Assembly: GCA_947473045.1 (NCBI GenBank)
Contig: CANJCO010000003.1
Location: forward strand, 114,116-178,115
Source of the DNA: Myxococcales bacterium
GTDB lineage: Bacteria > Myxococcota_A > Polyangia > Polyangiales > Polyangiaceae
Length of the DNA: 64,000 nucleotides
Direction of reading: 5' to 3'
Shown in pieces: positions 1-8,714 of the stretch (the stretch's first letter is position 1; each line of letters starts with the position of its first letter). The notes below the pieces were generated by a model that ran no database searches, was not told where the DNA came from, and was given only the letters and a program-made list of their open reading frames with translations. The position numbers and the translations under genes are program-made.

Positions 1-108
1 CGCGGCGACGTAGGCAGCAGGCGCGCGAAACGGTCTCTCCGGTAGCAGGCGCGACGAGGGCATGTCGGTCGCGTCGAGCGCCGGGGTCGACGAGGGGCCG
101 GATGTCAC
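1..108 (-). CDS. Possible 5' end of a gene running off the left edge
   Basis: On the minus strand a GTG codon at 108 opens a frame that stays open to the window edge (36 codons), with a further ATG at 63. It starts 4 nt after the TAG stop of the response regulator, the spacing seen elsewhere in this window between co-transcribed genes. The visible peptide is Ser/Pro/Ala-rich and has no recognisable domain. It could equally be an untranslated open frame, which is common at this GC content. No function can be assigned. Confidence 0.35.
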   Translation of the reverse strand, partial: MTSGPSSTPALDATDMPSSRLLPERPFRAPAAYVAA

Positions 109-112
109 GGCG

Positions 113-487
113 CTACCGGATCGCCTTGGCGATCTTCTCGAGCAGCTCCGGCATCTTGAAGGGCTTGGCGATGTAGTGCCTCGCGCCTGCGTTGATGCCC
201 TGAATCACGTCGAGGGCGCCCGTCTTCGCCGTCAGGAAGATGATCGGGATGGCCTTGTAAGCCTCGTTCGACTTCAAGTGGTGGGCGAGATCCACGCCGC
301 TGGCGCCGGGCATCATCACGTCGCTCAGAATGAGGTTGGGCAGCGGCATGGTCTCGAGCATGCGCAGGGCGGCGGCGACGTCGCTGGCCAGATGAACTTT
401 GTACAGGCCTTCGAGCTGGCGCTGAAGAAGCGTACGGACGGTGTCGTCGTCCTCGATGACCAGAATGCTCTTGTTCGTTGCGGCCAT
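113..487 (-). CDS. Single-domain response regulator (receiver only)
   Basis: This 124-residue protein is a stand-alone CheY-type receiver that takes a phosphoryl group from a histidine kinase and acts through protein contacts, as there is no output domain. The acidic pocket is visible as VIEDDD near residue 10, the phospho-acceptor is D56 in LILSDVMMPG, the Thr switch lies in FLTAKTG, and the conserved Lys is in YIAKPF. The ATG at 487 was chosen over the TTG at 490. It begins 4 nt after the stop of the FKBP lipoprotein gene on the same strand, so the two are probably co-transcribed. The cognate kinase is not evident; the REC-kinase at 1160 lies nearby on the other strand. The family assignment is secure, the target unknown. 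Confidence 0.9.
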   Translation of the reverse strand: MAATNKSILVIEDDDTVRTLLQRQLEGLYKVHLASDVAAALRMLETMPLPNLILSDVMMPGASGVDLAHHLKSNEAYKAIPIIFLTAKTGALDVIQGINAGARHYIAKPFKMPELLEKIAKAIR

Positions 488-491
488 CAAA

Positions 492-1052
492 CTAGCGCTG
501 CTGCGCAGTCGGAGGATTGATCTTCAGCAATTCGATCTCGAACACGAGATCGCTGCGCGCGGGAATCTTGGGCGGGCGGCCCGCTTCGCCGTAGGCCATC
601 GCGTAGGGAATAACGAGCTTGCGCTTTCCGCCGACCTTCATGCCGACGACGCCCTGATCCCAGCCCACGATGACGCTGCCGGCGCCGAGCTTGAAGTCGA
701 AAGGCGCGTTGCGGTCGCGCGAGCTGTCGAACTTGCTTCCGTCTTTGAGCGTGCCTGTATAATGCACGCTTACGACATCACCCGTTTTTGCCGGAGCACC
801 GGCGCCCGGCGCGAGGTCGATTTTCTGCAAATTTGCCTCGCCCGCGGGGGCACTTCCAGCGCCGGGTGCCGGCGCGGGCGCCTGCGGCCGAACGCCGGGG
901 GGCGGAGCTGCCGATGCGCTCGGGGGCGTGCGCGGCGCCGCAGCGGCCACAGGGGTCTCCGATGCAATCGGCTCCGGCGAAGGGGGCGCCGTCAGTTTCG
1001 AGCAGGCTGCGATACTAAACGCGATGGCAGGGAGTAGCAGGAGGGCTCGCAT
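492..1052 (-). CDS. FKBP-type peptidyl-prolyl isomerase lipoprotein
   Basis: A 186-residue secreted lipoprotein that should catalyse cis-trans isomerisation of prolyl bonds in the periplasm. It opens with a lipoprotein signal ending in SIAAC (C17), followed by a Pro/Ala-rich linker to about residue 75. A single FKBP domain fills the rest: [47 protein letters not shown] and a final LVFEIELL strand are all typical. The ATG at 1052 was preferred over a GTG at 1064 because it directly precedes the signal sequence. It is upstream of, and almost abuts, the response regulator gene. The linker suggests the domain is held away from the membrane. Confidence 0.92.
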   Translation of the reverse strand: MRALLLLPAIAFSIAACSKLTAPPSPEPIASETPVAAAAPRTPPSASAAPPPGVRPQAPAPAPGAGSAPAGEANLQKIDLAPGAGAPAKTGDVVSVHYTGTLKDGSKFDSSRDRNAPFDFKLGAGSVIVGWDQGVVGMKVGGKRKLVIPYAMAYGEAGRPPKIPARSDLVFEIELLKINPPTAQQR

Positions 1053-1159
1053 GAAGCCGCGCACCCTACACCCTGGGAGGCGCGTTGGTCCAGCGCCGCC
1101 GGGCGGCGACGCGCAGCGGCCGCGACTTGCCCTCGCCTGTGGTATCGTGGGGCGCTCTG

Positions 1160-2383
1160 ATGTCCAGAGTCCTTCACATCGAGGACGATCCCAAAAATCG
1201 CCTGCTCGTGCGCAAGTTGCTCGTCGCCGACGGCCATGAGGTGATCGACGCCGCAGACGGCCTCACCGGGGTTCGGCTCGCGCTCGCAGACAAGCCCGAC
1301 CTGATTTTGGTCGACATCAACCTTCCGGGACTCGACGGCTACGAAGTGACCCTCCGACTTCGCACCGAAGCCCGACTTTTGGGGGTGCCGATCGTCGCAA
1401 TCACGGCGGAGGGAGACCGCGACACGAGCCTCGCGGTCGGCTGCGACGGTTTCGTGCAGAAGCCGATCGACGCGCGAACGTTCGCGACGCTCGTGCGCCG
1501 CTTTCTCGTGGGTCATCGCGAGCAGAGCGCGTCGTCGCCCGATGCCACGGGCGACCGCCTCCGCGCGCAGAGCGGTCGCATCGTGGTGCACCTCGAAGAG
1601 AAGGTCGCCGAGCTCAGCGCCGCCAACGCACGCCTCCTGCATCTGGATCGGCTGCGCACCGAGTTCTACCGCAACATCTCGCATGAGCTCGCGACGCCGC
1701 TCACCCCGATCGTGGGCTATCTGCGCATGCTCATCGACGAAGAGCTCGGCGGCGTCAGCAAGCCGCAGGCGAAGGCGCTTCGCGCGATGGACGATTGCGT
1801 GCGGCGCCTTCGGGCCATCCTCGACAACGTGATCGACGTCGTGGGCCTCGAGAGCGGTCGCATGCGCTTTTTCAATCGGGACTATGATTTCCTCGACACG
1901 GTCCGGCGCGCGATCGCCGGACACGCCGACGCGTTCGCCGAGAAGAAGCTCACGCTGCTCGAAGAGCTCCCGCGCGGGCCGCTTCCGGCCTACGGCGACT
2001 CCGATCGACTGCTGCGAGCGCTCGGACAGCTGCTCGACAACGCGGCGAAATTCTCGCCCGACGGCGGCACCGTCGGGATCGGCGTCTACGCGCTCGATGA
2101 GGGGCGGTACGGTGCGGTGGTCGCCGACAGTGGCCCGGGCATTCCAGTGTCACGCGCCGAGCAGGTCTTTGAGCCGTTTTTGCAGCTCGACGGCTCGCCA
2201 ACGCGGGCGCACGGCGGAGTCGGCGTCGGGCTCGCGATCGCTCGCAGGGTCGCACGCGGTCTCGGCGGCGACGTGCGCGTCAGCAACGGAGCCACGATCG
2301 AAGGCGTCACGCTCCGCGGCGCGGCGTTCGCTCTGACGGTCGCAGCGCGTGCCCCGGCGGCCATCGGCGAGCCCCGCGCGTGA
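1160..2383 (+). CDS. Hybrid receiver-histidine kinase
   Basis: A 407-residue soluble signalling protein whose receiver domain precedes the kinase core, the reverse of the usual hybrid order. The receiver spans about 2-120 (phospho-acceptor D52 in LVDINLPG). A short coiled linker leads to a HisKA dimerisation helix with H175 in [10 protein letters not shown]. The HATPase domain shows the N box ([13 protein letters not shown]), G1 box (DSGPGI) and G2 box ([12 protein letters not shown]). There are no transmembrane segments, so the input is probably phosphorylation of the receiver by another kinase. The ATG at 1160 starts directly at the receiver; an upstream in-frame start at 1085 would add non-conserved residues. 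Its stop overlaps the GTG of the hydroxylase gene (GTGA), implying translational coupling. Confidence 0.9.
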   Translation: MSRVLHIEDDPKNRLLVRKLLVADGHEVIDAADGLTGVRLALADKPDLILVDINLPGLDGYEVTLRLRTEARLLGVPIVAITAEGDRDTSLAVGCDGFVQKPIDARTFATLVRRFLVGHREQSASSPDATGDRLRAQSGRIVVHLEEKVAELSAANARLLHLDRLRTEFYRNISHELATPLTPIVGYLRMLIDEELGGVSKPQAKALRAMDDCVRRLRAILDNVIDVVGLESGRMRFFNRDYDFLDTVRRAIAGHADAFAEKKLTLLEELPRGPLPAYGDSDRLLRALGQLLDNAAKFSPDGGTVGIGVYALDEGRYGAVVADSGPGIPVSRAEQVFEPFLQLDGSPTRAHGGVGVGLAIARRVARGLGGDVRVSNGATIEGVTLRGAAFALTVAARAPAAIGEPRA

Positions 2384-3102
2384 GCGGGGCGCGGATGCTC
2401 GGCGCTGATGACGCCCTGGCCGACGACAGCGTCGTGCTGGTCCGCGACGGCGCGCCCGTCACGCGCGCCCAATTTCGGGCCGAGGCGCTCGCGACGATCC
2501 CCGCGTCGTATGCGCCTGCGCTCCACCTGCTCGCGCTTTCGCTTCCAGGTCTGGTCGTCGCGGCCGCGGCGCTGCTGCTCGTGCGCGCGCCGACGCCAAT
2601 CGATGCGTGGCTGGTGCCGCTTGTGGTGATGGCGTGCAACGCCGCCGAGTGGCGCATGCACAAGCACACGATGCACGTGCCTGCGACCAGGGCCGCGGCG
2701 CTGTTCGACGCGCATACTTGCCTGCATCACCGCCTGTACATGACCGACTCGATGGCCATTCGCGAACGACGCGAGCTGCGCTTCGTGCTGCTGCCCAGCT
2801 ACAGCGTCGCGCTGCTGCTCGCTGCGGTCGCGCCGTTTGCCGGGGCAGCCGCCTGGTTTGGTCAGCGCAACGCGGCGTGCCTGCTCATCGCGACCGTGGC
2901 GGTCTACGCCCTAAGCTACGAGTGGCTGCACGTGGCGTGTCACCTGCCGCGCGACCACTTTGTCGGCCGTCTTCCGTGGGTGCGCGTGGTGCGCGAACGC
3001 CACGCCATCCATCATGATCCGCGCCTGATGCAGCGATGGAACATGAACATCACCTTGCCGCTGTGGGATTGGGTTCGCGGATCGGTTTGGCGCGGAGATT
3101 GA
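2380..3102 (+). CDS. Membrane fatty acid hydroxylase / sterol desaturase family protein
   Basis: This 240-residue integral membrane protein belongs to the di-iron fatty acid hydroxylase superfamily, which inserts oxygen or double bonds into lipid chains. The histidine clusters that bind iron are visible in order: H94-K-H-T-M-H99, H112-TCL-HH117, H184-VAC-H188, and H208-AI-HH212. Hydrophobic segments lie near 46-68, 77-88, 137-155 and 165-180. The GTG start overlaps the kinase stop by 4 nt; an ATG at 2395 is an alternative. Coupling to a cytoplasmic histidine kinase is unusual and could mean lipid modification and signalling are linked, but that is inference. The substrate (fatty acid, sterol or carotenoid) cannot be told. 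Confidence 0.85.
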   Translation: MSGARMLGADDALADDSVVLVRDGAPVTRAQFRAEALATIPASYAPALHLLALSLPGLVVAAAALLLVRAPTPIDAWLVPLVVMACNAAEWRMHKHTMHVPATRAAALFDAHTCLHHRLYMTDSMAIRERRELRFVLLPSYSVALLLAAVAPFAGAAAWFGQRNAACLLIATVAVYALSYEWLHVACHLPRDHFVGRLPWVRVVRERHAIHHDPRLMQRWNMNITLPLWDWVRGSVWRGD

Positions 3103-3152
3103 ACGCGCCGATTGCCCCCCAACGCCGCGCGCTGGTAGCCTTTCATCTGAGC

Positions 3153-3608
3153 ATGCGAATCTTGATTGGCTTGGCGCTTTGTTGTTTTGCGTTCGCTGGA
3201 TGCGGCAGTTCTGGAGACGCGAACTCCGCGCCGCCTCCTCTGCCGTTCGCGTTTCTCGACGCGGGCGATCCCGAGGCCGGCACAGAGCGATATCTGCCTG
3301 ATCTCACGCAAGCGGAGCGCGAAACGCTCTGCGACTGGGCCGCTGGCACGATGGGCGGCTACGGCAAGGTGACCGCATGCAACGGCGCTACGGTGGTCAA
3401 CTTCAAGAGCCGCGCGGCGTGTTTGGCGCAGTACCTGGGAGCCTGCACCACCGTCACGGTGCTCGAATACGAGGCGTGCATCAAGCTGGTGGGCGCCGAC
3501 GTGTGCAGCGACGCGCTCTACAAAGCGCCGGAATGTTACGGCATCGAAAAATGCATCGGCAAGCTCGACGGCGGACCGCCTCCCGAGCCCTCGACGGACG
3601 GAGGTTGA
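3153..3608 (+). CDS. Small Cys-containing lipoprotein, function unknown
   Basis: This 151-residue protein has a clear lipoprotein signal (MRILIGLALCCFAFAGC) and then a short acidic/Pro linker. The mature part has six or more cysteines in a pattern suggesting disulfides (TLCDWAAG, ACNG, AACLAQYLGACT, YEACIKL, DVCSD, PECYG, KCIG). No catalytic motif is seen. The ATG at 3153 directly precedes the signal peptide. The next gene begins 1 nt after its stop, so it is the first gene of a three-gene set of exported proteins. I do not recognise the family. Confidence 0.8.
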   Translation: MRILIGLALCCFAFAGCGSSGDANSAPPPLPFAFLDAGDPEAGTERYLPDLTQAERETLCDWAAGTMGGYGKVTACNGATVVNFKSRAACLAQYLGACTTVTVLEYEACIKLVGADVCSDALYKAPECYGIEKCIGKLDGGPPPEPSTDGG

Positions 3609-3609
3609 C

Positions 3610-5145
3610 GTGAAACGAACCCTTGGCGCTGCAATCGCAGCGACGCTCTGCGCGTGCGGCTCCGATCCGGCGCCGGTCGCTCCCGATCCGAGCGGCTTTT
3701 CGGCCGACGATCCGACCGCTGCTACTACCGACGCGATGTCCGCGGAGCTCGCGCGCGACCTGTCGATAGCCGAGGTCGCCGTCTACCAGGCCGTCAAGGT
3801 CTCGCTGGCGAAGGACGGAAAACCGGGTGATCGGGTCATTGGCGGGACGGGCGGCAAGCTCGTCCCGCTCGTTGCCGGTCGCGGCGCGCTTTTGCGGGTC
3901 TTCGTGAATCCGTCGACGACCTGGAAGCCGGCGCCCGTTACCGCGCGCGTCAAGGTGCAGCTCGTCGGCCCCGCGGGCACCGAAACTCGTGTATTTTACA
4001 CCAAAAAGACTGTCACGAACGCGGCCTCCACGGACGACGATATCGACTCCACAATCAACATCGACCTTCCCGGAGACGCGCTGCGCCCCGGAGCGACCTT
4101 TGGCGTCGTTCTGAGTCAGGTCGGCGGCGCGCGGGCCTCGGGCGCCGACAGCGCGCGGTATCCTCAGGACGGATCGCTGGGCGACATGCAGGTCAACGGC
4201 GGCGGCGACGTTGTGAAGGTGGTCATCGTGCCCATGGCGTACGACGCCGACAAGTCGGGCCGCCTTCCCGACACCGGGGACGCGCAGCTCAAGCTGCTGC
4301 GCGATCGATTTTACAGGCTTTATCCCGCGGCGAACATCGACTTTGAGGTCCGCGAACCGGTCTCGTGGACGCAGGCAATCTCGGGCGGTGGCGCGGGGTT
4401 CGACAACGCGCTCAAGTTTATCTCGAGCCTCCGCCAGAAGGACAACGCCCCGGTAGAGGCTTATTACTACGGTGCATTCGAGCCCGCGGCGACCTTTGGC
4501 GCGTTCTGCCAAAGCGGGTGCATCACGGGGCTGTCGGGAGTAGGCACTCCCGCGAGCGTCGGAATCGGTTACGCCGGCGAAGATAGCGCGATTACGGCGG
4601 CTCACGAAGTCGGTCACGCGCACGGCCTCGACCACGCACCGTTTTGCGGAGCGCAGGGGCCCGGCAATTATTGGCCCTCCGACGCGTCTCACGCCGGCGC
4701 CCACATCGGCACATGGGGATACGACGCCGTAGACAAGCGGCTCCTCGACCCGGCGAAATATACCGATTTGATGAGCTATTGTCCCACTAACTGGATTAGC
4801 GACTTCCACTACGGCCGGCTCTTCGATCGCGTCAAAGGCGATAACCGGTACTTCGCCGATGCGCACGGCCCGGTCGCTGCCTGGCGCACGCTGCGGATCG
4901 CGACCGACGGCCGCGGCGCGAGTTGGGACGAGACGGCCGTTACGCAGCCGTGGGTGATGCGGGGGGAGCCTCGCAAGGTCGCCGTGCGGATGGCCGACGG
5001 GAGCCTCTCGGAGCTGGCTGCGTTTTTCTTTCCGTACGATCACCTGCCGGGAGGCCTGCTCATGTTTCCCGAGAGCGCGATCGCCAGCGCCCGATCCGTG
5101 AACGTCGTCGAACTGGGTCGCGAGATCGCGGTCAGCCTTCGCTGA
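3610..5145 (+). CDS. Secreted metzincin-like zinc metalloprotease (lipoprotein)
   Basis: A 511-residue exported protein with an extended zinc-protease motif H332EVGHAHGLDH342, matching the HExxHxxGxxH metzincin signature in which three histidines bind zinc and the Glu activates water. The Met-turn expected downstream is plausible in TDLMSYC. The N-terminus carries a short lipoprotein signal (AATLCAC). The region before the catalytic part is rich in beta structure. GTG at 3610 is preceded by a GGAGG ribosome-binding site at 3599-3603. It is sandwiched between a small lipoprotein and a formylglycine-enzyme-fold protein with 1-2 nt gaps, so all three are likely one mRNA. A role in degrading external protein fits a predatory or saprophytic lifestyle but is inference. 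Confidence 0.85.
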   Translation: MKRTLGAAIAATLCACGSDPAPVAPDPSGFSADDPTAATTDAMSAELARDLSIAEVAVYQAVKVSLAKDGKPGDRVIGGTGGKLVPLVAGRGALLRVFVNPSTTWKPAPVTARVKVQLVGPAGTETRVFYTKKTVTNAASTDDDIDSTINIDLPGDALRPGATFGVVLSQVGGARASGADSARYPQDGSLGDMQVNGGGDVVKVVIVPMAYDADKSGRLPDTGDAQLKLLRDRFYRLYPAANIDFEVREPVSWTQAISGGGAGFDNALKFISSLRQKDNAPVEAYYYGAFEPAATFGAFCQSGCITGLSGVGTPASVGIGYAGEDSAITAAHEVGHAHGLDHAPFCGAQGPGNYWPSDASHAGAHIGTWGYDAVDKRLLDPAKYTDLMSYCPTNWISDFHYGRLFDRVKGDNRYFADAHGPVAAWRTLRIATDGRGASWDETAVTQPWVMRGEPRKVAVRMADGSLSELAAFFFPYDHLPGGLLMFPESAIASARSVNVVELGREIAVSLR

Positions 5146-5147
5146 TC

Positions 5148-6038
5148 GTGCGCGCCTCGGCCCGCGTTGTTCGTCTCACAGCGCTGGCTGCGCTGGCGCT
5201 GCCTGCCATATCGCTTTGTTGGGCGGAGCCTGCGCGGCGCTCGCCGGCTACCCGCCTCGCGCCCGGAAGCCCCGGCACGCTCGCGCACGCGATCGCGAGC
5301 TACCACCCGCGGCATGCAACGCCGCGCCGGGTCGAAGAAGGCGTGCTGCCCGCGGCCGCCGCGGCGGCGCGATGCCCGGTCGACATGGCCGACGTCGAGC
5401 ATCGCTTCTGCGTGGATATTTACGAGGGCTCCCTCGACGAGATCGCCCCTGAAGGCACGGCGTCGGCGCACTCGCCGTACGCGTCGCCCGACGAGCAACA
5501 CATGTATATCGCACGCAGTGTCGCCGGCGTGGTGCCCCAGGCCTACGTGAGCGGCGCGCAAGCACTGGCCGCCTGCTCCGCCGCGGGGAAGCGGCTGTGT
5601 CAACCGGTCGAGTGGCGGCAGGCGTGCGGCGGCACGGTCGGATACGTCTACCCGTACGGTCCGAGGCACGTGCCGGGGCGCTGCAACGATCGGGGGCGGC
5701 CGCCGATGCTCCTGCTGCATCCGCCGGCGCCTGCCGAAAGAGGGGGACCGCGGTGGCAGGGGTGGAACATGGACGACCTCAACGATCCGGAAGCCAACCG
5801 CCTCGAAGGCACGGTCGCCCCGACGGGGGCCTATTCAGGCTGCGTGAGCGATATCGGCGTGCACGACATGGTCGGAAACCTTCACGAGTGGACGGCGGAT
5901 CCGAACGGCACGTTCCAAGGCGGGTACTACCTCGATACCGCACAAAACGGCGAAGGTTGCGCCTACCGCACCGCCGCCCACCACTTCGCGTATCACGACT
6001 ACTCTACCGGTTTTCGGTGCTGCCGCGATCCGGAATAG
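5148..6038 (+). CDS. Secreted SUMF1/formylglycine-enzyme-fold protein
   Basis: This 296-residue protein has an N-terminal signal (hydrophobic stretch near residues 10-25) and one formylglycine-generating-enzyme-type (SUMF1) domain. Recognisable blocks are RFCVDIYEGS, AAGKRLCQPVEW, VGNLHEWTAD and a final GFRCCRD. This fold is used by the sulfatase-activating enzyme but far more often by proteins of other or unknown function. A periplasmic location and Cys-rich additions make the true sulfatase activator unlikely. GTG at 5148, just after the preceding stop, gives a sensible signal peptide. It forms the end of an operon with a small lipoprotein and a metalloprotease. Confidence 0.8.
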   Translation: MRASARVVRLTALAALALPAISLCWAEPARRSPATRLAPGSPGTLAHAIASYHPRHATPRRVEEGVLPAAAAAARCPVDMADVEHRFCVDIYEGSLDEIAPEGTASAHSPYASPDEQHMYIARSVAGVVPQAYVSGAQALAACSAAGKRLCQPVEWRQACGGTVGYVYPYGPRHVPGRCNDRGRPPMLLLHPPAPAERGGPRWQGWNMDDLNDPEANRLEGTVAPTGAYSGCVSDIGVHDMVGNLHEWTADPNGTFQGGYYLDTAQNGEGCAYRTAAHHFAYHDYSTGFRCCRDPE

Positions 6039-6042
6039 TGGC

Positions 6043-7422
6043 CTATTGGCAGGCGTCTTTCCCCTTCGGAAATGCCGTTCGGTAGTCGACGAGGGTCTGC
6101 ACGCACAGGTGCGCGCCGGTCGAGTAAGTTGGCATTCCGGTGTCGGCGGTGTCGCCACCCGAATATCCCACGACGGTGCCCGCCGGATAGATATGTCCCA
6201 CGCTCGTCGCGAGCTGGTGTTGCGGCCGCAAGTGCACGAATCGAAAACTCTCGCCTGTGACGAGATCGACGAACTCGGGCATGTAGCCCCACGCGTAGAC
6301 CCCTGTTTTGTAGAGCTTGGAGTCGTGGCGAACGATCACCTCGGTGTCGTGTTTTACGCCCAGATCGGTATCCCACCAGCCGTTGCTGAGCACCGGTCCG
6401 TACGTGAGTGCCGTGTTCCACCATTGCTCGTTCGCGCACGACAGCGCACCGACGCAGTAGTCGGGCGTGCCCGCCGGCATGGCCTTGCAGCCGTGGGCGC
6501 ACAAGGCGGCCGCTGGCGAGCCGCCCTTGGCCACGCACGAATACAGCACGCTGGACGATCCGATGATGCCGTCGGCGCCGCAGTACGATCCAACGCCAGG
6601 GCAGGAGAGGGCGCGGGCCATGTCGAAAGCGCCGCCGACGCTGATCGGTACGATGTCGCGCACAACGTCAGCGCTGGCCGTTTCAGGCAAACCGGCCAGG
6701 GGGATGCCGCCTGGATCGCCGAGTGGCTGAATGATGCCGAATCGTCCGATCGCGTAAGCTCCGCCCGAGACGACGTGAAGCTGCGACCACACGTCGTAGT
6801 CCTTGAAGGCCGGAGGCGCGCCGATGTCGAGCGCTGCGCCAAACGCGTGCATCCCGCCAAACGCGTCGAGCACCCAGCCTCCGTCGACTGTCCCCGCGCC
6901 CGACATGTGAACATCGAGACCGCGGGCTGCGCCGATGCTGGTCCACCCGGCGTCAAGCGGGGCGGCTGCGCCAAAAGCGTGAATGCGCCCATCGCGGTCG
7001 AGAACGTACCCGCTCTGCTGGTCTGACAGCACGACCAGCGCGCGCGCGGAATCGCTCTGCGAAGCGTAGCGGCTGGCGATCGCCGGAGCCCGGCCGAAGG
7101 CGTGAATCGCTCCGAACGCGTCGAGCACCCATCCACCGGAGCCGTCGGCAAGCGCCACGAGCGCGCGTGCGATGTCTTTGGCCGGCCACGCAGGCGCCCC
7201 GCCGGTGTCGAGCTTCACCCCGCCGAACGCCACGATCGTCCCGTCGGCTTCGAGGAGCACGCCACCGGAAGGTTGTGCCGGCCCAAGCCGCGGCGCTGCG
7301 TCGGCGGGCGCCGGGGCGCTGGGCGGCGGCGGGCTCGCCGAGCCTTCAATCGCGTCGCCTGCGCTGCATGCCGCGAGCGTGATGAGCACTGCCGAAGCGC
7401 ACACAATCGCGACAGACTTCAT
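6043..7422 (-). CDS. Lipoprotein with GxVLDxxGxxHAFG repeats and an M23-like C-terminal domain
   Basis: A 459-residue lipoprotein (C19 in ITLAAC). After a Pro/Ala linker it contains five copies of a motif reading roughly G-W-V-L-D-x-x-G-x-x-H-A-F-G, starting near residue 52 and spaced about 40-60 residues, a pattern also known from bacterial wall-binding repeats. The last 130 residues resemble a LytM/M23 domain: VIVRHDSKLY, RFVHLRP, IYPAGTVVGYSGG and TGAHLCVQ. The final motif has Cys where M23 enzymes have the second zinc His (HLH to HLC), so it may be a degenerate or binding-only domain. It converges on the preceding operon (4-nt gap). An 86-nt gap separates its start from the divergent desulfurase ORF's first possible start. 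Confidence 0.75.
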   Translation of the reverse strand: MKSVAIVCASAVLITLAACSAGDAIEGSASPPPPSAPAPADAAPRLGPAQPSGGVLLEADGTIVAFGGVKLDTGGAPAWPAKDIARALVALADGSGGWVLDAFGAIHAFGRAPAIASRYASQSDSARALVVLSDQQSGYVLDRDGRIHAFGAAAPLDAGWTSIGAARGLDVHMSGAGTVDGGWVLDAFGGMHAFGAALDIGAPPAFKDYDVWSQLHVVSGGAYAIGRFGIIQPLGDPGGIPLAGLPETASADVVRDIVPISVGGAFDMARALSCPGVGSYCGADGIIGSSSVLYSCVAKGGSPAAALCAHGCKAMPAGTPDYCVGALSCANEQWWNTALTYGPVLSNGWWDTDLGVKHDTEVIVRHDSKLYKTGVYAWGYMPEFVDLVTGESFRFVHLRPQHQLATSVGHIYPAGTVVGYSGGDTADTGMPTYSTGAHLCVQTLVDYRTAFPKGKDACQ

Positions 7423-7526
7423 GGACGAAACGGTACAGCAACATCGTCCCCAACGAAAAGTGCGCCAAATAGGCGCCTCCGTTCGCGATCGCGTGCGAAG
7501 GTCGGGGCGTGACGCGAGCCCACACT

Positions 7527-8630
7527 ATGCGCGTGTATCTCGACTGGAACGCGACCTCGCAGCCGCTGCCCGAGGTGATTGACGCGATGATGGCAGCCGC
7601 GCGCTCTGCGTGGGCGAACCCGTCGAGCGTGCACGGCGATGGCAGGGCCGCGCGCGCAGTCGTCGAGGCCGCGAGGGCGGAGGTCGGCGCGCTCGCCAGC
7701 GCAAATCCGCGCGACGTCGTGTTCACGGCAGGGGCTACCGAATCGAACAACCTCGCGCTCGTCTCCGCGATGCACGCACGGCAGGGGCGACTCATCACGA
7801 GCCGGCTCGAGCATCCGTCGATCACGCGCGTAGCGGAGCGCTACGAAGCCGAGGGGCGTACCCGGTGGTTGCGCGTGCTCGGATGCGGCACCGTCGATCT
7901 GGAAGACCTCGAGCGTGCGCTGGCCGAAGCGCCTGCGGCGGCCATCGCCATGCAGGCGGTGAATCACGAGACGGGCATGATTCAGCCGGTAGCCGAGGTG
8001 GTCGCGCTGGCCAAATTGGCCGACGCGTGGGTGCACGTAGACGCTGCGCAGGCGTTCGGGAAGGTCGACGATATCGCCGGCGACGCGCACTCCCGCAGCA
8101 TCGCCCCGCACAAATTTCGCGGACCCAAAGGCATCGGCGCGCTTGTCTTGCGACCGTTCACGAAGCTCACCGCCGTGCTCGTCGGCGGCGCGCAGGAGCG
8201 CGGCGTCCGCCCTGGCACCGTCGACGCGGCGCTCGCGGCCGGCTTCGGCGCCGCTGCACGCCACGCGCTCACGGGGCCGGCACGGTTCCGCGCGGTCGCC
8301 GCCAGACGCGACCGATTTGAAGCCGCGCTCGTCGCGCTCGGCGCAGCCGTCAACGGCGCAGGTGCGCGCGCCCCGCACGTGTCGAGCCTCGCGTGGCAGG
8401 GTTGGCGGGGGCCGGAGCTCGTGGCGGCTCTCGACCTCGAAGGCGTGAGCTGCTCGAGCGGCAGCGCATGCAGCGCCGGAACAGCGGAGCCTTCGCCGGT
8501 GATCAGCGCCATGAGCAACGCCGTCGTGGCCGGATCGAGCGTGCGCGTTTCGATGGGCGATGCGACGACCGATGACGAGCTTGCGCGGGCCGAACGCGCA
8601 TTTGCTTCGGTGGTTTCGCGCGTGAAGTGA
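7527..8630 (+). CDS. Cysteine desulfurase, NifS/IscS group I
   Basis: This 367-residue class V aminotransferase-fold enzyme removes sulfur from cysteine using PLP, supplying it for Fe-S clusters, thiolated tRNA or cofactors. Seen directly: VYLDWNATS at the start, AGATESNN, the PLP-binding lysine K196 in SIAPHKFRG, and the catalytic Cys C315 in the group I loop SSGSACSAGT. ATG at 7527 matches the family start; a GTG at 7509 would add six residues. No scaffold (IscU, SufU) or Fe-S assembly gene lies next to it, so its partner is not indicated by context. It stands alone between the divergent repeat lipoprotein gene and an AT-rich intergenic region. Confidence 0.92.
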   Translation: MRVYLDWNATSQPLPEVIDAMMAAARSAWANPSSVHGDGRAARAVVEAARAEVGALASANPRDVVFTAGATESNNLALVSAMHARQGRLITSRLEHPSITRVAERYEAEGRTRWLRVLGCGTVDLEDLERALAEAPAAAIAMQAVNHETGMIQPVAEVVALAKLADAWVHVDAAQAFGKVDDIAGDAHSRSIAPHKFRGPKGIGALVLRPFTKLTAVLVGGAQERGVRPGTVDAALAAGFGAAARHALTGPARFRAVAARRDRFEAALVALGAAVNGAGARAPHVSSLAWQGWRGPELVAALDLEGVSCSSGSACSAGTAEPSPVISAMSNAVVAGSSVRVSMGDATTDDELARAERAFASVVSRVK

Positions 8631-8659
8631 AACCTCACGCGAACGCACCTTATGTAACG

Positions 8660-8714
8660 TCTCAAATGCGACTTTTTTGCATATATACACGAAATAATTA
8701 AATATTTTATCGAT
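8660..8714 (+). promoter_or_regulatory. AT-rich probable promoter region
   Basis: About 55 bases here are strongly A/T-rich (runs such as ACTTTTTTGCATATATACA and AATAATTAAATATTTTAT) within otherwise GC-rich DNA. It sits upstream of the CxxCH lipoprotein gene and downstream of the desulfurase stop. It most likely holds the promoter for the plus-strand gene at 8909. A precise -35/-10 pair cannot be fixed by eye because several overlapping AT hexamers fit. Confidence 0.5.

Noticed and set aside
3481..5043. 520-residue minus-strand open frame antisense to the metalloprotease gene
   Set aside because: Low-complexity Arg/Val/Gly composition and no domain; the plus-strand frame has the zinc motif, signal and ribosome-binding site.
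5148..6038. Formylglycine-generating enzyme serving the sulfatase-fold protein at 47054
   Set aside because: That protein has Thr at the nucleophile position, and the SUMF1-fold protein here is exported; no functional link is supported.
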